From an uncultured Prevotellaceae bacterium (GTDB lineage: Bacteria; Bacteroidota; Bacteroidia; Bacteroidales; Bacteroidaceae), in NCBI GenBank assembly GCA_902774925.1, contig CACYKE010000008.1, positions 1 through 54,491 on the forward strand: a stretch of DNA of 54,491 nucleotides, written 5' to 3'. Below the pieces are notes generated by a model. The model was not told where the DNA came from. It did no database searches and saw only the letters and a program-made list of their open reading frames with translations. A program made the translations under genes and the position numbers. This document shows positions 1 through 8,226 of this stretch, one piece after another. Within the stretch, counting starts at the first letter, position 1; every line of letters starts with the position of its first letter.

Positions 1-91
1 ACATGAAGAAACACAGAAGCAGCGTCATCACGTCTGACATAGGCGTCATGTCAATCCAGATGTCTTTTTTCTGTATCTTAATTTTAGCCAT
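1..91 (-). CDS. exbD: ExbD/TolR-type biopolymer transport protein, 5' part only
   Basis: Only the first 30 codons lie in the window, because the gene reads off its left edge. The start codon is at 91-89. The visible peptide begins MAKIKIQKKDIWIDMTPMSD and continues into a hydrophobic stretch (VMTLLLCFFM). This is the usual Bacteroidota ExbD start: a short cytoplasmic tail, the conserved DMTPM-D segment, then the single membrane helix whose Asp carries protons. ExbD works with ExbB and TonB to energise outer-membrane transport. It lies 36 bp downstream of the exbB-like gene on the same strand, so the two are very likely co-transcribed. The family call is firm; exbD versus tolR cannot be separated from this fragment. 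Confidence 0.85.
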   Translation of the reverse strand, partial: MAKIKIQKKDIWIDMTPMSDVMTLLLCFFM

Positions 92-127
92 ACTAAAACC
101 GATTTTAAAGTTTTAAATGGTTAAATA

Positions 128-881
128 TTAAGCCTCGTTGTGGTTAGAATCGTATGTAGCTGCGATGGTGAAACCAATCTCGTCGAGAGCGTAAGTCAGC
201 TTATCGATCTTGTTTGAGAAGAAGTTGTAAACAACGGTAGCAACCCAAGAGGTCAAGATACCAGATGCTGTGTTCACAAGGGCCTCAGAAATACCGGCAG
301 ACAGAGCCATAGAGTCAGCACCACCACCTGCAGACAGAGCCTGGAATGTTCATCTGAAGGGTAGGCATCTCGAGCTGAGTAGCCTCCTCGTGAGCCTGAG
401 AGATCTTAGCAATCTTAGCAGCCTTCTTCAGAGTAGAGTCGGTCTCAACAGTCTGATACATGTTGATAGAAGCGAGCACTACGTTAGCTACCGAACCCTG
501 CATCTTGTTGCAGAGAGCCTTAGCCTCGTCGAACTTCTGCTCCTTGATGGCAGCCTTCACCTGAGCAGTGAACTTAGCCAGATTGATTTTACCAGAAGCA
601 CTCTTGATAGCGAAGAAACGCTCGATACCAAGGCAGATAACAGTGAAGAGCAGGGTAAGGATCAGACCTACAACGAAACCTCCCTTATACACTGTACCAA
701 GCAGGTTTGCGGGATGACCTGAACGGTCGCCACCAACGAAGTTGTCGGGGTTACCCATGATGAAATACCATACACTGTAACCTGCGATAGCACAAATTAC
801 GAGAATAATCCATGCAGCTTTAACACCCTGGAAGCCCGAATTCTTTTTGGCTGGGGCTGCAGCCTTTGTTGTTGTTGCCAT
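128..881 (-). pseudogene. exbB: ExbB/TolQ/MotA-family proton channel, internal deletion with frameshift
   Basis: Two adjacent frames together make an ExbB/TolQ protein. The first 188-codon frame (881 to 315) has an Ala/Lys-rich cytoplasmic start, a TM near residues 22-42, a second near 68-88, and the conserved run EEATQLEMPTLQMN. It then derails into a few unrelated residues and a stop. The other frame resumes at about 344 with QALSAGGGADSMAL and runs through ISEALVNTASGILTSW to the end at 128. Homologues normally have roughly 25 residues between LQMN and the ALS-GGADS segment, covering a pore-lining TM with the GT-TGM motif. So about 75 bp, not a multiple of three, appear to be missing at about 344-350. 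As written the product would lack the last channel helices. It is either a real loss-of-function allele or an assembly error. The flanking reading frames are intact. Confidence 0.75.
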
Positions 882-952
882 AAATGAAACTTTTTAATTT
901 TTTAGTTATTAAATAAATGAATTGAATTGTTTTCTCGTTTTCGTTCGTTCCG

Positions 953-960
953 CAAAGATA
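953..960 (-). promoter_or_regulatory. Bacteroidota -7 box upstream of exbB
   Basis: On the minus strand this reads TATCTTTG, an exact match to the TAnnTTTG -7 element, and lies 72 bp upstream of the exbB start. I see no convincing TTG -33 element at the usual spacing, so this promoter is only moderately supported. Confidence 0.5.
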
Positions 961-1019
961 GCAATTTCAAGCGGAGAAAATGCTAAATTAAGAACTTTTA
1001 ACTTGATTTTTCTCCATTT

Positions 1020-2216
1020 TTATTTCAAAACTGCCAAAACGTCCTTGATACGACGCATTGCTTCGACAATATTCTCGTCGCTTGTTGCGTAACTCATGCG
1101 GAAACATTCGGGGTCGCCGAAGGCATCACCACCGACGGTGGCGACGTGTCCTTTCTCCAACAGATACATGGCAAAATCGGTACTGTTCCCGATGGTTTGG
1201 CCGTCGGGCGTCTTTTTGCCGAAGAAGCTGGAGCATTTGGGGAAGAGGTAGAAAGCACCCTCTGGAACATTGACCTCCAGTCCGGGAATGTCCTTCGCCA
1301 GTTTTACGATGAGGTCGCGACGGCGCTCAAAAGCCTGACGCATCTCCTCGACACACTCCTGACTGCTGGTGTAGGCGAACTCTGCAGCCTTCTGACTGAC
1401 GCTGCACGGGCCGCTAGTGTATTGTCCCTGAAGCTTGTTGCAACCTTTCACAATCCACTCCGGAGCAGCGATATAACCGATACGCCAGCCTGTCATGGCA
1501 TACGCCTTCGAGACGCCGTTGACGATAATCGAGCGCTCCTTCATGCCCGGGAATTGGGCAATAGACTGGTGTTTACCGATATAGTTGATGTGCTCGTAGA
1601 TTTCGTCAGCGAGTACAAAGAGGTTGTCGTGAGCTAGAATGACTTTGGCAAGGCCCTCCAGTTCGTCCTTCGAATAGACGCTACCGGTAGGATTGCTGGG
1701 TGAACAGAGTATCAACAGGCGCGTCTTGGGCGTAATGGCAGCCTCCAACTGAGCCGGCGTCATCTTGAAATTCTGTTCGAAACCGGCCTCGACAATCACA
1801 GGATTGCCACCTGCCAACAGCACCATCTGCGGATAGCTCACCCAATAGGGTGCGGGAATGATGACCTCATCACCGGGGTTCACCAGTGCGAGAACGGTAT
1901 TGCAGACGCTCTGCTTGGCACCGTTCGACACGAGGATCTCTGCCGGCGTATAATGCAGCTGGTTTTCGCGCTCCAGTTTACGGGCAATAGCCTGACGCAG
2001 GTCGGGATAGCCGGGAACGGGGGAATAACGCGAATAGTTCTCGTCGATAGCCAGTTTAGCAGCTTGCTTGATATGGTCGGGGGTATTGAAATCAGGTTCT
2101 CCAACGCTCATGTTAATCACGTCGATTCCCTGGGCTTTCATTTCAGAACTTTTCTGTGACATAGCAAGCGTTGCCGACGGGGCCAGACGCTGCAAACGGT
2201 CAGATAATTGTGCCAT
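1020..2216 (-). CDS. aspC: Pyridoxal-phosphate aminotransferase, class I/II (aspartate aminotransferase type)
   Basis: This is a 398-residue fold-type I aminotransferase of normal length. Visible landmarks are the N-terminal SVGEPDFNTP loop, the NGAKQSV phosphate-binding region near residue 98, SNPTG near 174, the PLP-ring aspartate in LADEIYE (D204), the Schiff-base lysine in SKAYAMTGWR (K237) and the arginine R245. It should transfer amino groups between aspartate or a related amino acid and 2-oxoglutarate in the cytoplasm. Substrate choice within the family (Asp, aromatic or prephenate) cannot be read from the sequence. It sits between ribBA and the exb genes on the same strand, with its own promoter box upstream. 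Confidence 0.88.
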   Translation of the reverse strand: MAQLSDRLQRLAPSATLAMSQKSSEMKAQGIDVINMSVGEPDFNTPDHIKQAAKLAIDENYSRYSPVPGYPDLRQAIARKLERENQLHYTPAEILVSNGAKQSVCNTVLALVNPGDEVIIPAPYWVSYPQMVLLAGGNPVIVEAGFEQNFKMTPAQLEAAITPKTRLLILCSPSNPTGSVYSKDELEGLAKVILAHDNLFVLADEIYEHINYIGKHQSIAQFPGMKERSIIVNGVSKAYAMTGWRIGYIAAPEWIVKGCNKLQGQYTSGPCSVSQKAAEFAYTSSQECVEEMRQAFERRRDLIVKLAKDIPGLEVNVPEGAFYLFPKCSSFFGKKTPDGQTIGNSTDFAMYLLEKGHVATVGGDAFGDPECFRMSYATSDENIVEAMRRIKDVLAVLK

Positions 2217-2244
2217 AATGTTGCTTCGTGTATAAATTTAGCTG

Positions 2245-2252
2245 CAAAAGTA
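2245..2252 (-). promoter_or_regulatory. -7 box of the aminotransferase gene
   Basis: The minus strand reads TACTTTTG, matching TAnnTTTG, 29 bp upstream of the aminotransferase start. No clear -33 TTG is present at 19-21 bp spacing. Confidence 0.5.
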
Positions 2253-2305
2253 CGCATTTTATTCCTTATAAACGAATATTTGCGTCACTTTTTAACTTTT
2301 TTCTC

Positions 2306-2337
2306 ACTTCTTACCTCTTACTTATTACCTCTTACTT
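2306..2337 (-). repeat. Two-and-a-bit copies of a 14-bp tandem repeat after ribBA
   Basis: The plus strand reads acttcttacctctt, then acttattacctctt, then acttc. These are 14-bp units differing at one base, and the ribBA stop codon (2332-2334) lies inside the array. Pyrimidine-rich micro-repeats of this sort occur in other spacers of this window and probably have no coding role. Confidence 0.6.
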
Positions 2338-3543
2338 CAAATGCAATGTATGCCCCATACGGTCTTTTTTCGTCTTCAGATAGCGCAGGTTATACTCGTT
2401 GGGAGTGATTTCGATGGGAACATTTTCGATGATTTCCAGTCCGTAAGCCTCAAGACCGACACGTTTCACGGGATTATTCGTCATCAGACGCATCTTCTGA
2501 ACACCCAGCAAACGCAGAATCTGGGCACCACAGCCGTAGTCGCGCTCGTCGGGCTTGAAGCCCAAATGGATATTGGCATCAACAGTGTCGAGGCCCTGTT
2601 CCTGTAGCTTGTAGGCGGCAATCTTGTTCATCAGACCGATACCCCTACCCTCTTGCTGCATATAGACAATGACACCACGACCCTCCTGTTCAATCATCTG
2701 CATCGACTTATGCAGCTGTTCGCCGCAGTCGCAGCGCTTCGAACCCAGAATGTCGCCTGTCATGCAACTGGAATGGACGCGCACTAAAACCGGTTCGTCC
2801 TTATCCCACTCACCCTTGATGAGTGCGAGATGTTCCAGACCGTTAGATTTCTGACGGAAGGGAATCAGCCGGAAATGGCCGTAATCAGTAGGCATATCCA
2901 CCTCTTCGCCCATCTCGACCAGGCTTTCTTTTTTCAGACGGTAGGCAATCATATCCTTGATGGTGATGATTTTCAGGTCGTGTTCCTTCGCAAACTCCAC
3001 CAGCTGCGGCATACGTGCCATAGAACCGTCGTCATTCATAATCTCGATGAGCGCTCCGGCAGGATAGAGACCAGTGAGCTTGCAGAGGTCGATGGCCGCC
3101 TCGGTATGTCCCGAACGGCGCAACACGCCATTGTCCTGAGCGTAGAGAGGGCTGATGTGTCCCGGGCGTCCAAAACTCTGTGCCGTCGACCGTGGATCGG
3201 CCAATGCACGGATGGTTGCCGCACGGTCGTGAGCCGAAACACCCGTCGTACAGCCTTCTATCTTGTCGACTGTGACGGTAAACGGTGTACCCAGCAGCGA
3301 AGTATTATCCTGCACCTGATGGGGCAGTTCGAGCTCGGCAGCGCGACTGATGGTAACCGGAGCACACAACACGCCACGGGCGTTCTTCAGCATGAAGTTC
3401 ACCATTTCGGGAGTGATTTTCTCGGCGGCACAAATCAAGTCGCCTTCGTTCTCACGGTCTTCGTCGTCAACGACAATGACGAACTTACCTTCACGGAAGT
3501 CTGCCAGAGCCTCCTCAATTGTATTCAGTTTCAATTGTTCCAT
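2332..3543 (-). CDS. ribBA: Bifunctional 3,4-dihydroxy-2-butanone-4-phosphate synthase / GTP cyclohydrolase II
   Basis: This 403-residue protein catalyses both entry reactions of riboflavin synthesis. The N-terminal half is DHBP synthase (ribulose 5-phosphate to dihydroxybutanone phosphate), with the acidic [11 protein letters not shown] motif near residues 26-36 and [12 protein letters not shown] near 141-152. The C-terminal half is GTP cyclohydrolase II, with the zinc-binding cysteines in [19 protein letters not shown], the catalytic QQEGRGIGL segment and a C-terminal DYGCGAQIL. All key motifs are present and the length is typical. It starts 26 bp after the LptF/G-type permease stop, which suggests read-through from that gene's promoter. 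I see no FMN riboswitch in the short gap. Confidence 0.95.
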   Translation of the reverse strand: MEQLKLNTIEEALADFREGKFVIVVDDEDRENEGDLICAAEKITPEMVNFMLKNARGVLCAPVTISRAAELELPHQVQDNTSLLGTPFTVTVDKIEGCTTGVSAHDRAATIRALADPRSTAQSFGRPGHISPLYAQDNGVLRRSGHTEAAIDLCKLTGLYPAGALIEIMNDDGSMARMPQLVEFAKEHDLKIITIKDMIAYRLKKESLVEMGEEVDMPTDYGHFRLIPFRQKSNGLEHLALIKGEWDKDEPVLVRVHSSCMTGDILGSKRCDCGEQLHKSMQMIEQEGRGVIVYMQQEGRGIGLMNKIAAYKLQEQGLDTVDANIHLGFKPDERDYGCGAQILRLLGVQKMRLMTNNPVKRVGLEAYGLEIIENVPIEITPNEYNLRYLKTKKDRMGHTLHLK

Positions 3544-3569
3544 ATACCTTATTATATATATAGTATGCG

Positions 3570-5513
3570 TTAGTTGTTTTGGTCTGTGACTGTAATACTG
3601 CCCTCGGCCTGAACATCACCCAGTTCAATGACACGCGGGATGAGCTTCTTGTTGACCCTGATGATGTGCTGCAAATCGCGATAGAGGCGAATGCGGAAGC
3701 GGATCATGCGGATATAGAAGAAGAGGCCTGTCGGCAGGAAGATACCTGTAATGGCGTTCAACCACTTGCGCTGGAAGGGTCGCGTATGAGCACGAGTAGC
3801 AATGACTGGGAACTGATTGAGTTTCATCAGCACATAGCTGTTCCTCGTGTATGACAGGTCCTCGATGGCCGTTTCCAGTACGTTGTTGATATATTCGATG
3901 TCGTGGTCGTCGCCAGGACGGAAGAACACCTTGATAGGATTGGGCCAGCGCAACAGGTGGTGGTCCTCGCCATAGCGTTCGATTTCGATACTGACATTCT
4001 TGAGCATCTCGGCATCAACCAAATACTTCGGCTCTTCAATGATAACCTCCTTACGGCTGATGCTACGCTTGGAGCGCAGTCCAAGCATCTGGCTGAGAAT
4101 CTGTTTGTAGAGGTCGATATTGAATACCACCGAGTCGTTGTTGGCTTTGTAGGTGAAGAATACGGCAATGGGTGAAAGTACAGCCGTGCCGAGGAGTTTT
4201 CCGAACCATACCGTCCAGTTGTCGTCGCGCGCCATCTTCATGCCCGTATTGTCAAGGATATAGAATATGATGAACACCAATACGGAAATGATGACCGGCA
4301 CACCCAGACCACCTTTGCGGATGATGGCACCCAACGGAGCTCCGATGAAGAAGAAGATGAGGCACGACAGCGACAGCGTCACTTTGTTGATGGCCTCCAT
4401 CTCGTGGGCACGTTCTTCACGGTTCAGACTCTCAGAATAGTCAACCTTGTAGTCCATCTCGTTGAGAACGGCCTGCGCACCATTGCTTGCCTGGGTAATC
4501 ACCGCCTGTTTTTTCTCACTGGAGAGCTTGTCAAAGACAGAGTCCAGATTCAACGGATGACGGGCAAGCGCTTTGACAACCTTCGCTGAATCTTCCTTGT
4601 TCAACGCCATAGCACGGTTCATGCCGAATGCGGACTCGCGGAAGAACTGGTGGCCCACAGAGTCGTTGAACTCATGGATGGAGTCAAGGTCGTGCAGTAT
4701 CTTACTCATACTCTTGGCGCGGGCATCCAATGATATCCAACCGGCATCAGCCATATCGAAACCACTGTCGAAATCGAGGACGATACGCTTGGTAGAGAAC
4801 GTCTCACGACGATAAGGCACGTTGGCAGCAACATTCATACCAGACTGGCGCATATTCTCGAACCACTCGCCACTGTATAGCGTCAGAAGCATGTGTTTCT
4901 TCTCGGCTGTTGCTTGGATACGACCGGAATCGGCCAAGATGATCGCAGCATCCTCGTAACCGCCATTCATACGGTAAATCATGATGCCATAGAGTAATCC
5001 CGTTTCGACGTTCTTCTTCTGTACGTAGAGGTTGGAACCCGGAATGCCGTCATAGAAAACACCCTCAGGAATTTCCACCTCAGGATTCTTCTGTTTCATC
5101 GAGATGAGCAACTGACGGAACGAGATGAAAGCCTTGGGGGCAATGATTTCCTGAAAGAAGAACGACATGATAGCAATGCCGCTGACAATGACAATCAACG
5201 AGCGGAAGGCCTGCATCAGCGAGATTCCCGCCGCCTTAATGGCTGTCAGCTCCGAACTTTCACCAAGATTACCAAAAGCTATCAACGACGACAGCAGGAT
5301 AGCCAGTGGGAAAGCCTGTGGCATGAGCATCAGTCCCATATACCAAAAGAACTGGGCCATCACCTCGAGCGACAGACCCTTTCCTATCAGTTCATCGACG
5401 TAACGCCACAGGAACTGCATCATCAGCACAAACTGGCAGATGAAGAAGGTGGCGAAAAACAGTAACGCGAACTGTCTGGCAATAAATATGTCTAATTTCT
5501 TTATTCGAAACAT
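3570..5513 (-). CDS. LptF/LptG-family lipopolysaccharide export permease
   Basis: This 647-residue membrane protein belongs to the YjgP/YjgQ family, the permease half of the ABC transporter that pulls LPS from the inner membrane to the Lpt bridge. I chose the start [15 protein letters not shown] (5513) because it gives the family's usual N-terminus. A longer reading from 5618 adds 35 hydrophobic residues that would lie upstream of the promoter. Four to six TM helices are visible (near residues 12-32, 55-75, 100-120 and, after a periplasmic beta-jellyroll domain, near 365-385, 395-415 and 430-450). A long C-terminal tail with one more hydrophobic segment follows, as is common in Bacteroidota. 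Whether it is LptF or LptG cannot be decided here. Confidence 0.88.
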   Translation of the reverse strand: MFRIKKLDIFIARQFALLFFATFFICQFVLMMQFLWRYVDELIGKGLSLEVMAQFFWYMGLMLMPQAFPLAILLSSLIAFGNLGESSELTAIKAAGISLMQAFRSLIVIVSGIAIMSFFFQEIIAPKAFISFRQLLISMKQKNPEVEIPEGVFYDGIPGSNLYVQKKNVETGLLYGIMIYRMNGGYEDAAIILADSGRIQATAEKKHMLLTLYSGEWFENMRQSGMNVAANVPYRRETFSTKRIVLDFDSGFDMADAGWISLDARAKSMSKILHDLDSIHEFNDSVGHQFFRESAFGMNRAMALNKEDSAKVVKALARHPLNLDSVFDKLSSEKKQAVITQASNGAQAVLNEMDYKVDYSESLNREERAHEMEAINKVTLSLSCLIFFFIGAPLGAIIRKGGLGVPVIISVLVFIIFYILDNTGMKMARDDNWTVWFGKLLGTAVLSPIAVFFTYKANNDSVVFNIDLYKQILSQMLGLRSKRSISRKEVIIEEPKYLVDAEMLKNVSIEIERYGEDHHLLRWPNPIKVFFRPGDDHDIEYINNVLETAIEDLSYTRNSYVLMKLNQFPVIATRAHTRPFQRKWLNAITGIFLPTGLFFYIRMIRFRIRLYRDLQHIIRVNKKLIPRVIELGDVQAEGSITVTDQNN

Positions 5514-5524
5514 GTTTCGGGGTG

Positions 5525-5555
5525 CAAAGTTACGAATAAGCGAGCACAAAACAAA
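5525..5555 (-). promoter_or_regulatory. Full promoter of the lptF/G-ribBA operon
   Basis: On the minus strand TTTG (5555-5552), a 19-bp spacer and TAACTTTG (5532-5525) match the Bacteroidota sigma consensus exactly. Only 11 bp separate the box from the chosen ATG at 5513, so the transcript leader should be about 5-7 nt, without room for a ribosome-binding site. Confidence 0.75.
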
Positions 5556-5628
5556 GAGAATACTACCAAGAATGCTTAAAAAAATACAAAAAAAGGGTAT
5601 GAAAAGTACAACGAGCACAAAAATGGCT

Positions 5629-5636
5629 TAAATTTG
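5629..5636 (+). promoter_or_regulatory. -7 box upstream of the small lipoprotein
   Basis: TAAATTTG matches TAnnTTTG and lies 61 bp upstream of the ATG at 5698. A good AAGGAG Shine-Dalgarno sequence is present at 5682-5687, which is unusual for this region and supports the start. The -33 element is weak. Confidence 0.5.
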
Positions 5637-5697
5637 CCGTCAGTTTTGTGAGAAACTTTTATTTATGTTTAATTAATAATTAAGGAGAAAGTAAATT

Positions 5698-6249
5698 ATG
5701 AAGAAGATTTTGTTTGCTGTAATGGCCGTATTTGCCATTGGTCTCACATCGTGTGGTAACAAGACGCAGGCTCCCGCTGACGAGGTTGACTCTGCTGCTA
5801 TCATTGACTCTCTGGCCGAAGAGGCTGCAAACCTCTCTATCAGCGCCTTGAGCGAGCAGATTGAGGCTGGTGATGCTTCTAAACTGCAGGCTGTATTGGA
5901 AACCATCAAAGTAAAGGTCACCGAACTTATCAAGACCAATCCTGAAGTTGCCAAGGAGTATGTTGCGAAAGTGCAGAACTTCCTGAAGGAGAATGCCGAC
6001 AAGGTAAAGGCTCTGGTTGGCGACAATGCTGCCGTAGCTGCCGCTGTCAGCGCCATCACGGACATCGAGCCCGAAAACGTGGTGAATGGTTTCCTGCAGT
6101 CAGTAGGCGACGCTGCTGAAGCTGCCAAGGATTCTGTGGTCGGTGCTGTTGAGAACGCCAAGGACGCTGCCGTTGACGCTGCCAAGGAAAAGGCTAACGA
6201 GGCTGTTGACGCTGCTGCCGATAAGACCAAGGAGGCTCTCGGACTTTAA
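5698..6249 (+). CDS. Small lipoprotein with LEA/apolipoprotein-like amphipathic helices
   Basis: This is a 183-residue protein with a lipoprotein signal (MKKILFAVMAVFAIGLTSCG; lipobox LTSC, lipidated Cys near 19). The rest is almost entirely helical and rich in Ala, Lys, Glu and Asp. From residue 140 to the end it has 11-residue-like periodicity (AAKDSVVGAVENAKDAA, then DAAKEKANEAVDAAADK), as in LEA or apolipoprotein-like helices. No enzyme motif is visible. Such proteins sit at the membrane or periplasmic face and may bind membranes or protect proteins under stress, but that is inference. It is monocistronic: its own promoter is upstream and two hairpins follow it. Confidence 0.8.
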   Translation: MKKILFAVMAVFAIGLTSCGNKTQAPADEVDSAAIIDSLAEEAANLSISALSEQIEAGDASKLQAVLETIKVKVTELIKTNPEVAKEYVAKVQNFLKENADKVKALVGDNAAVAAAVSAITDIEPENVVNGFLQSVGDAAEAAKDSVVGAVENAKDAAVDAAKEKANEAVDAAADKTKEALGL

Positions 6250-6267
6250 GATGTAAGATGTTTGAAG

Positions 6268-6292
6268 GAAGAAGGAAGAGGATTCCTTCTTC
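6268..6292 (+). terminator. 10-bp perfect hairpin after the lipoprotein gene
   Basis: GAAGAAGGAA and TTCCTTCTTC flank a 5-nt loop, 18 bp after the stop codon. There is no T-run behind it, so it may act as a transcript-stabilising hairpin ahead of the true terminator at 6309. Confidence 0.5.
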
Positions 6293-6308
6293 GTTTCACT
6301 GAAATAAT

Positions 6309-6349
6309 GAGCCGGTTCGCTGAATATTTTTTGCGAACCGGCTCTTTTT
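6309..6349 (+). terminator. Rho-independent terminator
   Basis: A perfect 12-bp GC-rich stem (GAGCCGGTTCGC and GCGAACCGGCTC, 6309-6320 and 6333-6344) with a 12-nt loop is followed by TTTTTA. It ends the small lipoprotein transcript. Confidence 0.9.
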
Positions 6350-6360
6350 ATCTACCTTTG
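6330..6360 (+). promoter_or_regulatory. Promoter of the beta-helix / LytS / LytTR operon, overlapping the terminator
   Basis: TTTG (6330-6333), a 19-bp spacer and TACCTTTG (6353-6360) match the consensus exactly. The -33 element lies in the loop and first stem base of the preceding terminator hairpin, and the spacer contains its descending arm and T-tract. Confidence 0.8.
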
Positions 6361-6402
6361 CAAGCAAAACGAACAAATCTCTCTTAAAATAAAGCAAAGG
6401 AT

Positions 6403-8196
6403 ATGAAAAAGATGATTTATTTAGTGATGCTCACAGCATCAATGGCTGTCACGACAGCCTGTTCGTCAGACGATCCGTTTGACACATCCAATAATTTCAC
6501 CCCTGGTGGCGACGTTCCTAACGGCAATACGAATGGCAACGGCAGCAGTACGGCCGGCAGTGGCGAACTACTGAGTTTTTCTGTCAATATCGACAAGACG
6601 ACTGCAGAGCCTGCCAGCACCGTTGCAGCCTATTACCCCGAGGCGGAAGACAACGTGGAGACACAGACTTTCGCCACAAAGGTGGAGATTGACATGGCAA
6701 ACCCCGTAGCAAAGACGGAGAACGGTGTGGAAATCACCATCAGCGGCGACAGCGTCATTGCCAATCACGGCAAGACGGAGGGTGTCTGCTATGTGGTCAG
6801 TGGAACTACCAGCAATGGTATGTTGTACATCGACGGCAAGACAAACTTCATGCTGAACATGAACGGGGCAGACATCACTTGTAACAAGGGTACTGCCGTC
6901 GACATTCAAAGTAAGATGGCGGCATATATCGTGCTAACGGGACAGAACAAACTGACGGACGGTACGACTGAGGATCATAAGAGTGTTCTCTACGGCAAGG
7001 GCAAGCTGCTGCTGAGCGGTACAGGGTCGCTCGACATCAAGGGAAACTACAACAACGGTATCCAAAGCAAGAGCTATATCTTGATAGAAAAAGGTGTGAA
7101 TCTCTACGTCAACGCCGCCAATCACGGCATCAAGGGCAGCGACGTCATCATCAACGGCGGTATCATCAATGTCGAGACGGACGGTGAAGGTGCCAAGGGT
7201 ATCAACTGTGACAACAACGTCTACATCAACGGCGGACGCACGAACGTCGTCTGTACAGGCAATGGCGAATGGGATACAGAAGACATGGAAACCAAGGCTG
7301 CCGCCTGCATCAAGTGTGACTCCATCATGAATATCAACGGCGGTGAAATCAATGTGAAGGCTACTGGTAGCGGTGGCAAGGGACTGAAGGCCGATTGGGA
7401 AGCTTACATCACCAGCGGAAAGATCCGCGTCATCACCGAGGGCGGACTGTACTATAGCAACGGCACACAGGAGAGCCACAACTATACGGGTAATACCGAC
7501 AATCTGGACGATGCCTACACGTCGTCGCCCAAGGGCATCAAGATTGGTACGAAGAACGAACATGGCGTGCTGACTATTTCGGGCGGTGACCTGATGGTGC
7601 GCACCACAGGCAATAACGCTGAGGGTATCGAGAGCAAAGGAACACTCGACATTACGGACGGAACAGTGATGGTATCAGCTCACGACGACGCCATCAATTC
7701 CAGTGGCGACCTGACTATCAGCGGTGGCACGGTGGTGGCTGTAGGAACAAACAACGACGGTATTGACGCCAATGGCAATATGTATCTGAGGGGCGGCACG
7801 ATTATCGCGATGGGTGCCGGTGGTGCTGAAGCCGGTATCGACATCAACGAACAGAAGAAGCTCTACATTTCGGGCGGTAACATCTTTGGCATCGGCGGAC
7901 GCTTCGACGGTTCGTTGGGCAGCACCACACAAGGTATCGTTACCACCAGCGGTTCCGTCAGTGCTAACTCGACCGTCACCATCGCAAACGGCTCAACCAC
8001 ACTGGCTTCGTTCAACATGCCGCCTTACTCTTACAACAACGGCACCATTCTGGTCTCTGCACCAGACATGCAAAGTGGTTCGAGCTATACGCTCAACCTG
8101 GGGTCTACGTCAACGACGGTGACGGCCTCAAACACCATCAATAGCGGTATGGGCGGAGGTCCTGGCGGCAACGGCGGTCGTCCTGGTGGCCGGTAA
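6403..8196 (+). CDS. Cthe_2159-like (DUF4353) carbohydrate-binding beta-helix lipoprotein
   Basis: This 597-residue surface lipoprotein has signal MKKMIYLVMLTASMAVTTAC with the lipidated Cys near 20 and a Gly/Asn/Thr-rich spacer to about residue 50. A long series of right-handed beta-helix rungs follows, with repeated patterns such as INGGIINVETDGEGAKGI, INGGEINVKATGSGGKGL and ISGGDLMVRTTGNNAEGI. That pattern is characteristic of the Cthe_2159 family, whose founding member binds cellulose and acidic sugars and resembles pectate lyases without proven catalysis. The C-terminus is a glycine-rich tail (GMGGGPGGNGG). It is the first gene of a three-gene operon with a kinase and a LytTR regulator, 30 bp apart, which suggests the regulators control or sense something linked to this surface protein. 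Confidence 0.85.
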   Translation: MKKMIYLVMLTASMAVTTACSSDDPFDTSNNFTPGGDVPNGNTNGNGSSTAGSGELLSFSVNIDKTTAEPASTVAAYYPEAEDNVETQTFATKVEIDMANPVAKTENGVEITISGDSVIANHGKTEGVCYVVSGTTSNGMLYIDGKTNFMLNMNGADITCNKGTAVDIQSKMAAYIVLTGQNKLTDGTTEDHKSVLYGKGKLLLSGTGSLDIKGNYNNGIQSKSYILIEKGVNLYVNAANHGIKGSDVIINGGIINVETDGEGAKGINCDNNVYINGGRTNVVCTGNGEWDTEDMETKAAACIKCDSIMNINGGEINVKATGSGGKGLKADWEAYITSGKIRVITEGGLYYSNGTQESHNYTGNTDNLDDAYTSSPKGIKIGTKNEHGVLTISGGDLMVRTTGNNAEGIESKGTLDITDGTVMVSAHDDAINSSGDLTISGGTVVAVGTNNDGIDANGNMYLRGGTIIAMGAGGAEAGIDINEQKKLYISGGNIFGIGGRFDGSLGSTTQGIVTTSGSVSANSTVTIANGSTTLASFNMPPYSYNNGTILVSAPDMQSGSSYTLNLGSTSTTVTASNTINSGMGGGPGGNGGRPGGR

Positions 8197-8226
8197 AACA
8201 CAATAAAAAGCAAAAAAGTCCGTTAT

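Noticed and set aside
6934-7563. 209-codon minus-strand frame inside the beta-helix gene
   Set aside because: It is a shadow of repeated Gly/Asp codons, with many Asp/Val runs, no start context and no domain.
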